NCBI GenBank assembly: GCA_040218875.1
Contig: JAVJQP010000021.1
Source: Coleofasciculus sp937127375
GTDB taxonomy: Bacteria; Cyanobacteriota; Cyanobacteriia; Cyanobacteriales; Coleofasciculaceae
Length of the DNA: 64,000 nucleotides
Strand: one strand, 5' to 3'
Shown piece after piece: positions 51,357 to 59,927 of this stretch. Position 1 is the first letter of the stretch, and each line of letters opens with the position of its first letter. The notes below the pieces were generated by a model. That model ran no database searches and was not told the DNA's origin. It saw nothing but the letters and a program-made list of their open reading frames with translations. A program made the position numbers and the translations under genes.

Positions 51357-53507
51357 ATGTTAATTTGTCCCCAGTGTCATTTTGAAAACCCGAATACTCA
51401 CAAGTTTTGTCAGCGATGTGGAACTTCCTTGATCCATAAACTGTGTCCTGAATGCGATACCCAAGTTCCCGTTAATGCTGAAACCTGCCATAATTGCGGT
51501 GCGTTTACGGGAACGGTTTGGTGGGCAATGATTGCCAAAGAGCCAGAGTATGGCGTAACCTCAACCCCTAATCCAGAACGTTCCTCAACTAATTCTGAGT
51601 CAATCGCTAGCCCTGCGGATCTAGAGTCATCAGCCCAGGGGACACAAACGAAGGAAAGTGAAGTAACGTCTGCCGAAATTCCCGATGATGCCAAAACCGA
51701 TTCTGAGGCTTTTTCTCAGGAAACGGATCAGCCAGACACGGCAAAGAGTCCGACATTGATGGCACAATCAACGGTTGAACCCGATCCAGAGACTCAAGCC
51801 TCATCGATAGCGACGTCTGAGGCAAGTTCTGCTTACAATGCTCACTCGATCGCCTATCTGGATGCTCAACAACGTTACCGACTCATCGAACCCCTAAATC
51901 CCGACATCTTAGCGAATGCCCCCGCCGGATCGGAAACGTTTGTCAAAGTGTTGGACTGCCAGCCCTTTCAGAAATCACTTCTGGAAGCCCTACTGGAGCA
52001 ACAATCAGAGCAATCCCCGTCCCAATCCTCACCAATCCTGGGAATTCCGGCGATCGCACAACCCTATTTGGCGTTGAAACAAAACCATTATCCGACTGTG
52101 CCAGAGGTTCATGATGCGTGGCAACAGGATAATCAGTCAGTGATGTTGCTCGAAGATCGCTCAAGCTGGCAGCTTCTCAGTGACTTGTGGGGCAGTGAAA
52201 CGTTATCTACCTTACAGCTATTGTATTGGCTCGATGAAATGGCAAGACTTTGGCAGGCACTTGAACCTTGGAATTGTTGCCAAAGTCTATTAGAAATTAC
52301 CAATTTACGAGTTGATGAAGACCAGGTGCTGGGGTTAGAGCGCCTCTATCATGATTCTGAAGATGATCCACCCCTGTTAGAGGATTTGGGGCAAATGTGG
52401 CGGCTGCTATTTAACCAGTCGCAACGGACTCAACTGACCTCATTGGGGACGGTATTTCGGCAGATGTGTACCGAGGAAATTACCACGATTGACCAATTAC
52501 GATCCGAGTTAGAAGCGATCGCTCACGCTGAAGAAGAGGCACAAGAAGAACAGGCAACGGCAGTTACCTTAGAGAGGGAGGAACCCCTGTCTGACGAGGA
52601 AATCAGTTTTCTGGAAATGCCCACAGCAGACGTCGTGGGGAGCTACGACGATGGTGGTCCTACGGTTGTTCTACCCATGCAATTACTCAGCCTTGACGAT
52701 GTTGGCTGCACGGATATTGGTCGTCAACGAGATCACAATGAAGACTGCTTTGGGATTCAGGCGCAGGTGAAAAAGCACGAAACCCCCATAGGTCGAACCT
52801 TAGACGCTCGCGGTCTTTATATTCTCTGTGATGGAATGGGTGGACATGCTGCCGGAGAAGTGGCGAGTTCTATGGCGGTGGAGAAGCTGGAGGCGTATTT
52901 TCAAGACCATTGGCAAGATGAGTTACCCACAGAAGAAAGTATTGGCGAAGCGGTACGCCTAACTAACCAAAACATTTATGATGTCAACCAACAAAATGCG
53001 CGATCAGGCAGTGGTCGCATGGGGACAACCTTGGCAATGATGTTGGTTCAGAATACCAACGTCGCGATCGCCCATGTGGGCGATAGTCGTCTCTATCGGT
53101 TAACCCGCAAAGGTGGTTTAGAGCAACTCACCGTAGACCATGAAGTCGGTCAACGGGAAATGAAACGCGGCGTGGAAGAAGCGATCGCCTATTCTCGCCC
53201 GGATGCTTATCAACTCACTCAAGCTTTAGGACCACGCAGCGACCAGTTTGTTACTCCTGACATCAATTTTTTGGAACTGAATGAGGATACCTTATTCGTT
53301 CTGTGTTCCGATGGGTTGTCCGATAATGAACTTATCGAGAATAACTGGCAGACCCACCTGGCTCCTTTGCTCAGTTCTCGCGCTAACCTTGAGCAGGGTA
53401 TCCTACAGTTAGTTGACCTAGCCAATGAGCAGAATGGTCACGACAACATCACCGCCATACTCATCCGAGTAAAAGTGCGACCTAATTTTCAGCAACGGAG
53501 TTGGTGA
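51357..53507 (+). CDS. PP2C-type protein phosphatase with N-terminal double zinc ribbon
   Basis: The 716-residue protein starts with zinc ribbons (about 3-49: CPQC...CQRC, CPEC...CHNC). An acidic Ser/Thr-rich linker (about 60-165) and a degenerate kinase-like or adaptor region (about 170-400) follow. The C-terminal PPM/PP2C phosphatase (about 450-710) has the metal-binding motifs 'DIGRQRDHNEDCFG', 'LYILCDGMGGHAAGEVASS', 'GRMGTTLAMM', 'HVGDSRLYRL' and 'LCSDGLSDN'. It removes phosphate from Ser/Thr residues. The FHA-kinase at 54115 is the obvious counterpart. Confidence 0.9.
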   Translation: MLICPQCHFENPNTHKFCQRCGTSLIHKLCPECDTQVPVNAETCHNCGAFTGTVWWAMIAKEPEYGVTSTPNPERSSTNSESIASPADLESSAQGTQTKESEVTSAEIPDDAKTDSEAFSQETDQPDTAKSPTLMAQSTVEPDPETQASSIATSEASSAYNAHSIAYLDAQQRYRLIEPLNPDILANAPAGSETFVKVLDCQPFQKSLLEALLEQQSEQSPSQSSPILGIPAIAQPYLALKQNHYPTVPEVHDAWQQDNQSVMLLEDRSSWQLLSDLWGSETLSTLQLLYWLDEMARLWQALEPWNCCQSLLEITNLRVDEDQVLGLERLYHDSEDDPPLLEDLGQMWRLLFNQSQRTQLTSLGTVFRQMCTEEITTIDQLRSELEAIAHAEEEAQEEQATAVTLEREEPLSDEEISFLEMPTADVVGSYDDGGPTVVLPMQLLSLDDVGCTDIGRQRDHNEDCFGIQAQVKKHETPIGRTLDARGLYILCDGMGGHAAGEVASSMAVEKLEAYFQDHWQDELPTEESIGEAVRLTNQNIYDVNQQNARSGSGRMGTTLAMMLVQNTNVAIAHVGDSRLYRLTRKGGLEQLTVDHEVGQREMKRGVEEAIAYSRPDAYQLTQALGPRSDQFVTPDINFLELNEDTLFVLCSDGLSDNELIENNWQTHLAPLLSSRANLEQGILQLVDLANEQNGHDNITAILIRVKVRPNFQQRSW

Positions 53508-54114
53508 TTGATGATTGGTCAAATGCCTGTTTGTACATCATTTTGGGAAACGGGGAACAGGAGCAAGGAATTGAGGCAAGATTGCAAGGGATAGGGGAGC
53601 AGGGGGAGCAGGGGGAGCAGGGGTGCATGTAGAGGCGTTCCGGTGGAACGTCTGGCAGAAAAAATTAAATTAGGGCTTATGCGAGCAGTATTGGCAGGCT
53701 ACCAACAGCCCTAGTCGAAGCTGTAAGTAAACCTCAATGTCCGGCTATGGGGGAATTGTATTAGTTTTATATATAGCTGTCGCCATCAAGGTTAGGACAG
53801 ATTAAATGGCTGAAACGATTACGTACCAGTAAGAAACCTTTTGCCTTCTGCCCTGGAACCTTCTATCTTCTGCTATGGCAGGTGCATCGGTAGGTTCATC
53901 AAGGACTCAGAGGAATCCTAATCCCGAAAAAGGACGGGAGCGACTAACTTTAATTAAGGACTAGATTATTTTTTATGCCACGAGTAACAGTAATCCGTCT
54001 AACTAATAAACCACGGATACCAAACCGGGCTTCAAGAGCCAGAGTTTGGCTCAAGGGACTCCCGCCAAGACATTGAAACAAGCCCTGTGAGTTAAGGACA
54101 AAAAACTGAGGACT
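53508..54114. other. Intergenic region between phosphatase and kinase genes
   Basis: About 600 bp: GGGGGAGCA repeats (53593-53622), a GTAGAGGCGTTCC palindrome (53630-53655) and otherwise unremarkable sequence. The gap argues against simple co-transcription of the phosphatase and kinase genes. Confidence 0.5.
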
Positions 54115-55341
54115 ATGGTCACGCTGACCCTTCTACATCCGCAGGCATCCACTCCATTACAAAAGTGGAAATTCCACAACCAGTCTACAATTCGTATTGG
54201 TCGATCGCCAGATAATGACGTGATTCTAAACAATCCGTTAGTATCTCGGTATCACCTCGAATTGAGAGTCACCGTCGTCCAATCTGGACATAAGTGGCAG
54301 TTGGTTAATCAGGGAACCAACGGCACGTTTCTGAATGGAGTGCTGGTATCACGAGAGGTACTCCCGAATCAGGGCTTGATTCGGCTGGCTCGAGAAGGAC
54401 CAATGCTCAAATTTGAACTGAACCCGGTTTCTGTGCCAAATTCTGGCTTAGTCTCGCCAACGCCTAAATCTAAACAGTCCTGCACTCACCTGGGCAATCC
54501 ACCCGGTAATTTATTTTGTATTCACTGTGGTCAACCTTTAGTCCCTGTACAACGAGTTATCCGCCACTATCAAGTCCTGCGAACCCTGGGACAGGGAGGA
54601 ATGGGGACAACCTATCTCGCCTGGGATAATACAGGCAAAATCGAGGGACGCCCGACGTTACTCGTCCTCAAAGAAATGAATGCGGATGTGGCACAAATTG
54701 CTAAAGCCCAAGAACTGTTTGAGCGAGAGGCGCGTGCCTTACAAGCCCTGCATCATCCCGGAATTCCTGAGTATTATGACTTTTTTGTCGAAGGGGGTAA
54801 AAAGTATTTGGCAATGGCGCTCATCCACGGACAAGATTTGGAGCAACGGATTTTGATGGCTGGACCGGTTACTCCAGATCAAGCCGCTGAGTGGATGATT
54901 CAAACCTGTGATGTTCTAGATTACATCCATTCGAGCGATCCGCCCTTAATTCACCGGGATATTAAACCTGCGAATCTGATTGTGCGTCATCGAGACAACA
55001 GCATAGTTGTCCTTGACTTTGGCGCAGTGAAGGAGATCGGGACAATGCCAGGAACTCGAATTGGTGCTGAAGGATATAGCGCCCCCGAACAAGACCGAGG
55101 GACTCCAGTCACTCAATCCGATCTCTATGCCATTGGTCCGACCCTGATTTTTCTGTTAACTGGGATGACTCCCCTTAAATTTTATCGCCGCCGCAGTTTG
55201 GGCTATGGATTTGACTTGTCCAAAGCCCCCACGATTACTCCCGCGTTACGGGAAGTAATCGACCGGGTATGCCAACTCAAAGTGTGCGATCGCTACCAAA
55301 CGGCGAAGGAGCTTGCAAACGCCTTAGACGCTTGTCGCTAG
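54115..55341 (+). CDS. Ser/Thr protein kinase with N-terminal FHA domain
   Basis: The 408 residues have three parts. An FHA phosphothreonine-binding domain (about 18-95: 'IRIGRSPDNDVILNNPLVSRYHLELRV', 'NGTFLNGVLV') is followed by a single zinc-ribbon-like CTHLG...CIHCG (about 122-142). A kinase domain (about 150-408) has the Gly loop 'LGQGGMGTTYLA', Lys in 'LVLKEMN', 'LIHRDIKPANLIV' and 'VVLDFGAVKE'. Between FHA and kinase there is no transmembrane helix, so it is cytosolic. It probably signals with the PP2C phosphatase upstream. Confidence 0.92.
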   Translation: MVTLTLLHPQASTPLQKWKFHNQSTIRIGRSPDNDVILNNPLVSRYHLELRVTVVQSGHKWQLVNQGTNGTFLNGVLVSREVLPNQGLIRLAREGPMLKFELNPVSVPNSGLVSPTPKSKQSCTHLGNPPGNLFCIHCGQPLVPVQRVIRHYQVLRTLGQGGMGTTYLAWDNTGKIEGRPTLLVLKEMNADVAQIAKAQELFEREARALQALHHPGIPEYYDFFVEGGKKYLAMALIHGQDLEQRILMAGPVTPDQAAEWMIQTCDVLDYIHSSDPPLIHRDIKPANLIVRHRDNSIVVLDFGAVKEIGTMPGTRIGAEGYSAPEQDRGTPVTQSDLYAIGPTLIFLLTGMTPLKFYRRRSLGYGFDLSKAPTITPALREVIDRVCQLKVCDRYQTAKELANALDACR

Positions 55342-55395
55342 AGCTTCTGCTGGCGCGATCGCTTCGCTATTAACGGTTCAAAGACGTCAGAACAT

Positions 55396-55614
55396 CTATT
55401 CTTCATCCCATGCTTCCACGGCGAGTAAATCACCAATTGGATCTTGCATGGTGAAGCCAAATTCGATGAGTTCCTTTTTCCAGAACGACCAGTCGTCGCC
55501 ATATAGCAGGGCGATTTTCCATATACTGTCGCTGGGTTTGATTATCTTGGATTCCACGAGTGAACGCACCTGACGCTGCATCTTCACCATGGGGTGAGTA
55601 ACTTGCTGAGTCAT
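55396..55614 (-). CDS. DUF4327 family small protein
   Basis: The 72-residue protein matches the cyanobacterial DUF4327 pattern. An N-terminal helix ('MVKMQRQVRSLVESKII') is followed by 'SIWKIALLYGDDWSFWKKELIEFGF' and the conserved acidic end 'DPIGDLLAVEAWDEE'. Function unknown; the family is found almost only in cyanobacteria, usually with several copies. Confidence 0.65.
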   Translation of the reverse strand: MTQQVTHPMVKMQRQVRSLVESKIIKPSDSIWKIALLYGDDWSFWKKELIEFGFTMQDPIGDLLAVEAWDEE

Positions 55615-55957
55615 ACTCTCAATTTTCTCGAAATAACTTTTGCAAATGCTTGGATCAAAAAAACGCTTCCTGTTATTTATTTTTGCCGGTTCGTAGAGTT
55701 GGCTCTCGGCAAGGAAGCATTACCCTACCCTTATAACCCATCCGAGGACATTTACGCAACCCTTTTTAGAAAAATGTACGGAAATCACTACCATTGCCCC
55801 TGGAATGGCTGCCGTTAAGGGAAGGGGGAGCATGTAGAGACGTAGCATGCTACGTCTGGGAGCTGGGGAAGAAAAAATTATAGCTGTCGCTAAAAAGGTT
55901 AGGATTTCTTTATGGGTTAAGAGAATCTAAGCCAACTGACTTAGATTCTTCTATAGT
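55615..55957. other. Intergenic region with palindromes
   Basis: The region contains the GTAGAGACG variant (TGTAGAGACGTAGCATGC) at 55833-55859 and the hairpin at 55922-55949. A 74-codon frame at 55594-55818 looks non-coding. Confidence 0.5.
55922..55949 (-). terminator. Hairpin after citramalate synthase gene
   Basis: A perfect 10-bp stem, AGAATCTAAG/CTTAGATTCT, with an 8-nt loop lies 9 bp past the minus-strand stop codon at 55958. A short T-rich stretch follows. It is a likely 3'-end structure. Confidence 0.55.
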
Positions 55958-57670
55958 TCACACCTTCTGTTCAACCGCTGTCTTCACAGCAGACTGTAAC
56001 AACAGACCATATTCAATCCCCTCAACCACGGCTTGATAAGACGCTTCTAGAATATTGGCAGAAACACCCACTGTCGTCCAGCGCTGCTTGCCATTACTCG
56101 ATTCCACCAGCACACGAGTTTTTGCTGATGTGCCAGCCGCACCATCCAGAATCCGCACTTTGTAGTCGGTCAGGTAAAAGGTTCCTATCTCTGGATAAAA
56201 TCGCACCAGGGCTTTCCGTAACGCGGCATCCAGTGCTGACACGGGTCCATTACCTTCAGCCACTTCTAAAATATCCTCACCATTAACCGTAACCTTAATT
56301 GTCGCCATCGCATTACTGTAAGGCGTGTCGATACCTTGAAGCATGTCACTGTGAACTTGAAACCCTTTCAGTTCAAAATGCTGCTGCTTCTGCCCCAGGG
56401 CGTCTCGCATCAGTAAATCAAAACTGGCTTCGGCGGCTTCAAATTGATAGCCCTCATTTTCCAACTCTTTCAGGCGTCCTAAGATTTGGCGACAGGCGGC
56501 GTCTTGTTTGTGGAGTTCATGTCCAAAACTCTTGGCTTTTGCCAGAACGTTACTGAGTCCGGATTGGTCAGAAATCACAATCCTTCGCTGATTCCCCACC
56601 TGTTGGGGCGGAATATGTTCGTAGGTGAGTGGATTGCGTTCAACGGCGGAAACGTGAATCCCACCTTTATGGGCAAATGCCGACCGACCTACAAATGCTG
56701 CATGGTCATCAGGGGCAAGGTTTACCACTTCACTAATGGAACGACTAACTTGAGTCAGTGTGGCTAATTGTTCTTTTTGCATACAGTGATACCCTAGCTT
56801 GAGCTGTAAGTTAGGAATCAAGGAACACAGATTTGCATTACCACAGCGTTCACCATAGCCGTTCATCGTTCCCTGAACCATACAGACGCCTTCCACCACA
56901 CTCATCAACGCATTCGCCACGGCGGTATCGGAGTCATTGTGGGTGTGAATGCCCAATCGAGGCGAATGTAGAGACGCGCCATGGCGCGTCTCATCTGGTT
57001 CTGTTGTTGGTGATAACGTTGGTTCAAAACCCGCCCTGCCTTGGTTTTCAGGGTTGAGTTCTAAACGTTCAATCACATCTCGGACGATTTGACCAATTTC
57101 ATGGGGTAGAGTTCCACCATTGGTGTCGCAAAAGACTAACCATTCAGCCCCTGCATCCATAGCAGTTTTAAGGGTTTTCAAGGCGTAATCTGGGTTATTT
57201 TTGTACCCATCAAACCAATGTTCGGCATCATAAATCACTCGCCGCCCTTGACTGTGAAGGTATTCTATAGTATCGCGAATCATTGCCAGGTTTTCGTCAA
57301 GGGTAGTACCTAACCCTTCCGTGACATGGAGATCCCAAGACTTACCAAAGATAGTCACCCAATGTGTCCCTGCTGCCAAAATTGCTTGTAGCATCGGATC
57401 ATCAGCCGCCGTTTTATGAGGGCGTCGCGTTGAGCAAAAGGCGACAATTTCTGCTTGGGTTAAGGGTTCTTCTTTGAGTCGCCAGAAAAATTGCACGTCT
57501 TTGGGATTCGCACCGGGCCAACCGCCTTCAATAAAGGGAATCCCTAATTGGTCGAGTTGTCGGGCGATGCGGAGTTTGTCTTCGATGGACAAGGAGAGTC
57601 CTTCACGCTGGGAACCATCCCGCAGTGTTGTGTCGTAAATCCAGATGGGGGTGGGGGTTTGAGAAGTCAT
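55958..57670 (-). CDS. cimA: (R)-citramalate synthase, with repeat-derived insertion
   Basis: CimA condenses pyruvate and acetyl-CoA to citramalate, the threonine-independent start of isoleucine synthesis. The 570 residues show the HMG-CoA lyase-like TIM barrel ('IYDTTLRDGSQREGLSLS', 'EGGWPGANPKD', 'GIHTHNDSDTAVANAL') and the C-terminal LeuA-dimer regulatory domain (about 440-560). CimA resembles 2-isopropylmalate synthase, but the long C-terminus with 'DYKVRILDGAAGTSAKTRVLVES' favours CimA. Residues about 207-238 (between 'NPENQG' and 'RLGIHTHND') come from two repeat elements inserted in frame, just before a conserved active-site strand. Confidence 0.9.
   Translation of the reverse strand: MTSQTPTPIWIYDTTLRDGSQREGLSLSIEDKLRIARQLDQLGIPFIEGGWPGANPKDVQFFWRLKEEPLTQAEIVAFCSTRRPHKTAADDPMLQAILAAGTHWVTIFGKSWDLHVTEGLGTTLDENLAMIRDTIEYLHSQGRRVIYDAEHWFDGYKNNPDYALKTLKTAMDAGAEWLVFCDTNGGTLPHEIGQIVRDVIERLELNPENQGRAGFEPTLSPTTEPDETRHGASLHSPRLGIHTHNDSDTAVANALMSVVEGVCMVQGTMNGYGERCGNANLCSLIPNLQLKLGYHCMQKEQLATLTQVSRSISEVVNLAPDDHAAFVGRSAFAHKGGIHVSAVERNPLTYEHIPPQQVGNQRRIVISDQSGLSNVLAKAKSFGHELHKQDAACRQILGRLKELENEGYQFEAAEASFDLLMRDALGQKQQHFELKGFQVHSDMLQGIDTPYSNAMATIKVTVNGEDILEVAEGNGPVSALDAALRKALVRFYPEIGTFYLTDYKVRILDGAAGTSAKTRVLVESSNGKQRWTTVGVSANILEASYQAVVEGIEYGLLLQSAVKTAVEQKV
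56967..57040. repeat. Composite repeat insertion inside cimA
   Basis: A GTAGAGACG-type palindrome (TGTAGAGACGCGCC and its near-complement, 56967-56993) stands next to a remnant of the GGGCGGGTTTT family (right arm CAAAACCCGCCC near 57029). Both are in frame. They add about 30 residues that homologues should lack. Confidence 0.7.
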
Positions 57671-57752
57671 AAGTAAGGATACTTGTGTAAGTTGTCAAGA
57701 AATGTAAACTAGAAAAAGTAAGGGTGTAGTCACTACGATAGATAAATCATCA

Positions 57753-58094
57753 ATGCCTAAAGTAACAGCTCAAGGGAAAACGTTTTCATGTGACCCAGGC
57801 AGTAATTTACGCAAAGTTTTGCTGGAGCATGGTGTAGCGCTTTACAACGGCAATGCCAAAATTATCAACTGCATGGGGATTGGTAGTTGTGGCACTTGTG
57901 CGGTTGAGGTAGAAGGGGAGGTTTCAGAAGCGAACTGGAAGGATAAGGCAAGACGTTCTCTTCCGCCCCATTCTCCCACAGCTAATCGTCGTTTAGCTTG
58001 TCAGACTAAGGTTTTGGGTGACGTGCGGGTGACGAAATATGATGGCTTTTGGGGACAAGGGGAGGATGTTGTTTGGACATCGGAAGGAAGATGA
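57753..58094 (+). CDS. 2Fe-2S ferredoxin-like protein
   Basis: The 113-residue protein has the plant-type [2Fe-2S] pattern: Cys40, Cys46, Cys49 ('INCMGIGSCGTCAVEVEG') and Cys83 ('RRLACQTKVLGDVRV'). The N-terminal beta-grasp strand 'VTAQGKTFSCDPGSNLRKVLLEHGVAL' fits. The spacing and basic middle differ from photosynthetic PetF, so it probably serves another electron-transfer route. It diverges from cimA. Confidence 0.88.
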   Translation: MPKVTAQGKTFSCDPGSNLRKVLLEHGVALYNGNAKIINCMGIGSCGTCAVEVEGEVSEANWKDKARRSLPPHSPTANRRLACQTKVLGDVRVTKYDGFWGQGEDVVWTSEGR

Positions 58095-58165
58095 GGGAGA
58101 TGAGGGAGCTGAGGGAGCTGAGGGAGCTGGGGGAGCTGGGGAAGCTGGGGAAGCTGGGGAAGCAA
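58089..58165. repeat. GGGAGCTGA/GGGAAGCTG minisatellite
   Basis: Nine-base units (GGGAGATGA, GGGAGCTGA, GGGAAGCTG) are repeated about eight times from the ferredoxin stop codon onward. Confidence 0.85.
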
Positions 58166-58398
58166 GAGAATGCTCTTGCGGATAGCTCTTTATTCTCTAT
58201 TAAGTAGAGAACACAATACAATAACGAGGTAGAAATGCTAGTTGATTTAGCGTGTGAATTGCTTGTTTAAATCTCAAATGTAAACACTATACGTTTTGCA
58301 TCTTGCCCTTAATTCAGATCACTTTTCGCTTTTTTAAGTCTATATCGTTAAGATGTAAAGAAGTTGGTTTCCAAAATAAACATGAATAAAAATATCAG
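58095..58398. other. Intergenic region after ferredoxin gene
   Basis: The region contains the minisatellite and an A+T-rich stretch without a gene. A DUF5615-type toxin that usually accompanies a DUF433 antitoxin is not found here. Confidence 0.5.
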
Positions 58399-58680
58399 TC
58401 ATACGTTACGAACTCGTGGATCAATAAGTTCGTCTGGAATACGGTTGCGTTCTATGTATTCATTGATTTCTGACTGATGATCCAGATAATAGCTGAGTGC
58501 ATCAAATACTTGTGATAGACCAAGATGGGTTAACCGCTGAGGAATTTCCTCCGGCGAAACTCCGATACGCCACATTTCTACTATTGCCCTGACTGGTGTG
58601 CGGGTGCCTTTGATAATGGGTTCGCTATTGAGTATTTCGTCATTTCTGACAATGTGACAGTGTTCCGTTAACCTTACCAT
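58399..58680 (-). CDS. DUF433 family antitoxin, apparently solitary
   Basis: The 93-residue protein is of the DUF433 family (VapB-like antitoxins paired with DUF5615 PIN-like toxins). It has the pattern 'ILNSEPIIKGTRTPVRAIVEMWRIGVSPEEIPQRLTHLGLSQVFDALSYYLDHQSEINEYI'. No toxin ORF follows within reach, although partners usually overlap or adjoin it. It may be an orphan antitoxin or a trans-acting regulator. Confidence 0.85.
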   Translation of the reverse strand: MVRLTEHCHIVRNDEILNSEPIIKGTRTPVRAIVEMWRIGVSPEEIPQRLTHLGLSQVFDALSYYLDHQSEINEYIERNRIPDELIDPRVRNV

Positions 58681-58830
58681 TAATGATTACTCCGTGAAGG
58701 GGAAATCTCAGATCAATTTTAGCTTTACATCGTGTCATTTTTTTTGTTTTTGGGTTTCGGCGTGAGGCGAGACGAAATCATCCTCTAGATTACCCAAGTT
58801 GTTCGAGGAGGGTGGGAGGTGCAGGAAATA

Positions 58831-58980
58831 GGGTAGTACCTAACCCTTCACTGACATGGAGTTCCCAAAATTTACCAAAGTATAGTCACCTAATGTGTCC
58901 TTACTGCCAAAATAGCTGGTAGCATCAGATCATCAGCCGCCGCTTTATGAGGGCGTCGCGTTGAGCAAAAGGCAACAATT
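58831..58980 (-). pseudogene. Duplicated internal fragment of cimA
   Basis: These 150 bp align with 57301-57450 inside cimA with scattered substitutions and small indels (shared blocks include GGGTAGTACCTAACCCTTC and TTATGAGGGCGTCGCGTTGA). The frame is broken and there are no flanking cimA sequences. It is a decayed partial duplication 1.5 kb from its source. Confidence 0.85.
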
Positions 58981-58996
58981 AGACACGTTTCAATCT

Positions 58997-59111
58997 AAGT
59001 ACCTGGACATAAATTCTGTCCGCTGTACTAAGAAATATTAACAAGCCTCAACTCTTTACCGTTCCCTGTTCCCTAATCTCAACCGTTAACTTTAATTTTG
59101 TGCGACTACTT
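58997..59111. mobile_element. TA-flanked MITE, copy 3
   Basis: Ends AAGTACCTGGACATAAA and TTTTGTGCGACTACTT, with TA at both sides; the inner segment TCTCAACCGTTAACTTTAAT is the inverted counterpart of copy 2. It ends exactly at the start codon of the following gene (TA of TATG), so it supplies that gene's upstream region. Confidence 0.8.
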
Positions 59112-59708
59112 ATGTCATCAAACATTGAAAATCTATCAAAATTAGAACAAGACGTTCAACCTAGCCCTTCTACGTTTCGCCTCTCTCCCTTAATTCGGAT
59201 TACTCTTTTGAGTTTATACGTGGCGCTAACTGTACCTTTACCCTTTTTAGCCCAAGTCTCTGATGCTCCCGTACCGCCAGCATTGCTGTGGGGAGGAATT
59301 AGTTTGGGGCTATTAGCGCTGTATGGGGCGTTGAGTGAACGAGTTATTGTGGATGATGAGAAAATTCAGGTGACTTATCCGAAATGGGTTCCTCGTTTTT
59401 TCCGTAAGGGTTGGGAGTTACCTTGGGCGGATGTTAAAAATTTAAAAATGCGGACGACGGGACAAGGGGGATTAGTTTACTATTTTGTAAGCCAGTCATC
59501 GGAGCAGGCGTATTTACTACCTATGCGTGTGGTGGGTTTTGCTCGGTTAGTTAAGTTGGTGGAAACGTATACAGGTATCGATACCACTGATATCCGTCCC
59601 TTGGCACAACCTTGGATGTATCTAATTTTGTTAGGATTAACGCTGTTGCTATTACTCGTAGATGGTTGGACAATTTGGACGGTTTTTAGCCAAGGTTTAA
59701 TCCCTTGA
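59112..59708 (+). CDS. Membrane protein, cyanobacterial, unknown function
   Basis: The chosen ATG at 59112 gives 198 residues; an upstream GTG (59100) lies within a MITE. There are two N-terminal helices (about 28-50 and 60-78) and one C-terminal helix (about 172-192). A cytoplasmic PH-like segment lies between ('ERVIVDDEKIQVTYPKWVPRFFRKGWELPWADVKNLKMR'). Function unknown. Confidence 0.65.
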   Translation: MSSNIENLSKLEQDVQPSPSTFRLSPLIRITLLSLYVALTVPLPFLAQVSDAPVPPALLWGGISLGLLALYGALSERVIVDDEKIQVTYPKWVPRFFRKGWELPWADVKNLKMRTTGQGGLVYYFVSQSSEQAYLLPMRVVGFARLVKLVETYTGIDTTDIRPLAQPWMYLILLGLTLLLLLVDGWTIWTVFSQGLIP

Positions 59709-59753
59709 AAAATGTTTATAATTGTAAAGATTTAACCACGGATGATGTCGGCA

Positions 59754-59881
59754 AGCTGTCATGCATTTAAATTGGGTATTAGTAGCGAGCAAGATGCAAA
59801 GCCTGCGGCATGGCTTCGCTAAACGCACTACGGCAAGGATTGCGCCATTATTGATATTAAGGTTTAAATGCCGAACAGCTT
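59754..59881. mobile_element. AAGCTGT-type MITE, complete copy
   Basis: A 128-bp element: left AAGCTGTCATGCATTTAAAT and the complement of the right end AAGCTGTTCGGCATTTAAAC match at 16 of 20 positions. The core contains a hairpin GCCTGCGGCATGGCTTCGC. It has no coding capacity. Other copies: 7645-7766 and 12167-12240 (inverted, partial). Confidence 0.8.
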
Positions 59882-59927
59882 ACTAACTGGAAATGCTAAT
59901 CCATCAGTTTTTTGCTCCTGATACAAA

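Larger units (their letters stand above)
58681..59111. other. Intergenic region with cimA fragment and MITE
   Basis: The region holds the promoter of the DUF433 gene, a 150-bp fragment of cimA (58831-58980) and MITE copy 3 (58997-59111). No functional gene is seen. Confidence 0.6.

Noticed and set aside
55594..55818. 74-codon plus-strand ORF overlapping the DUF4327 gene
   Set aside because: Overlaps a better-supported gene on the other strand and ends near a palindrome; it lacks coding character.
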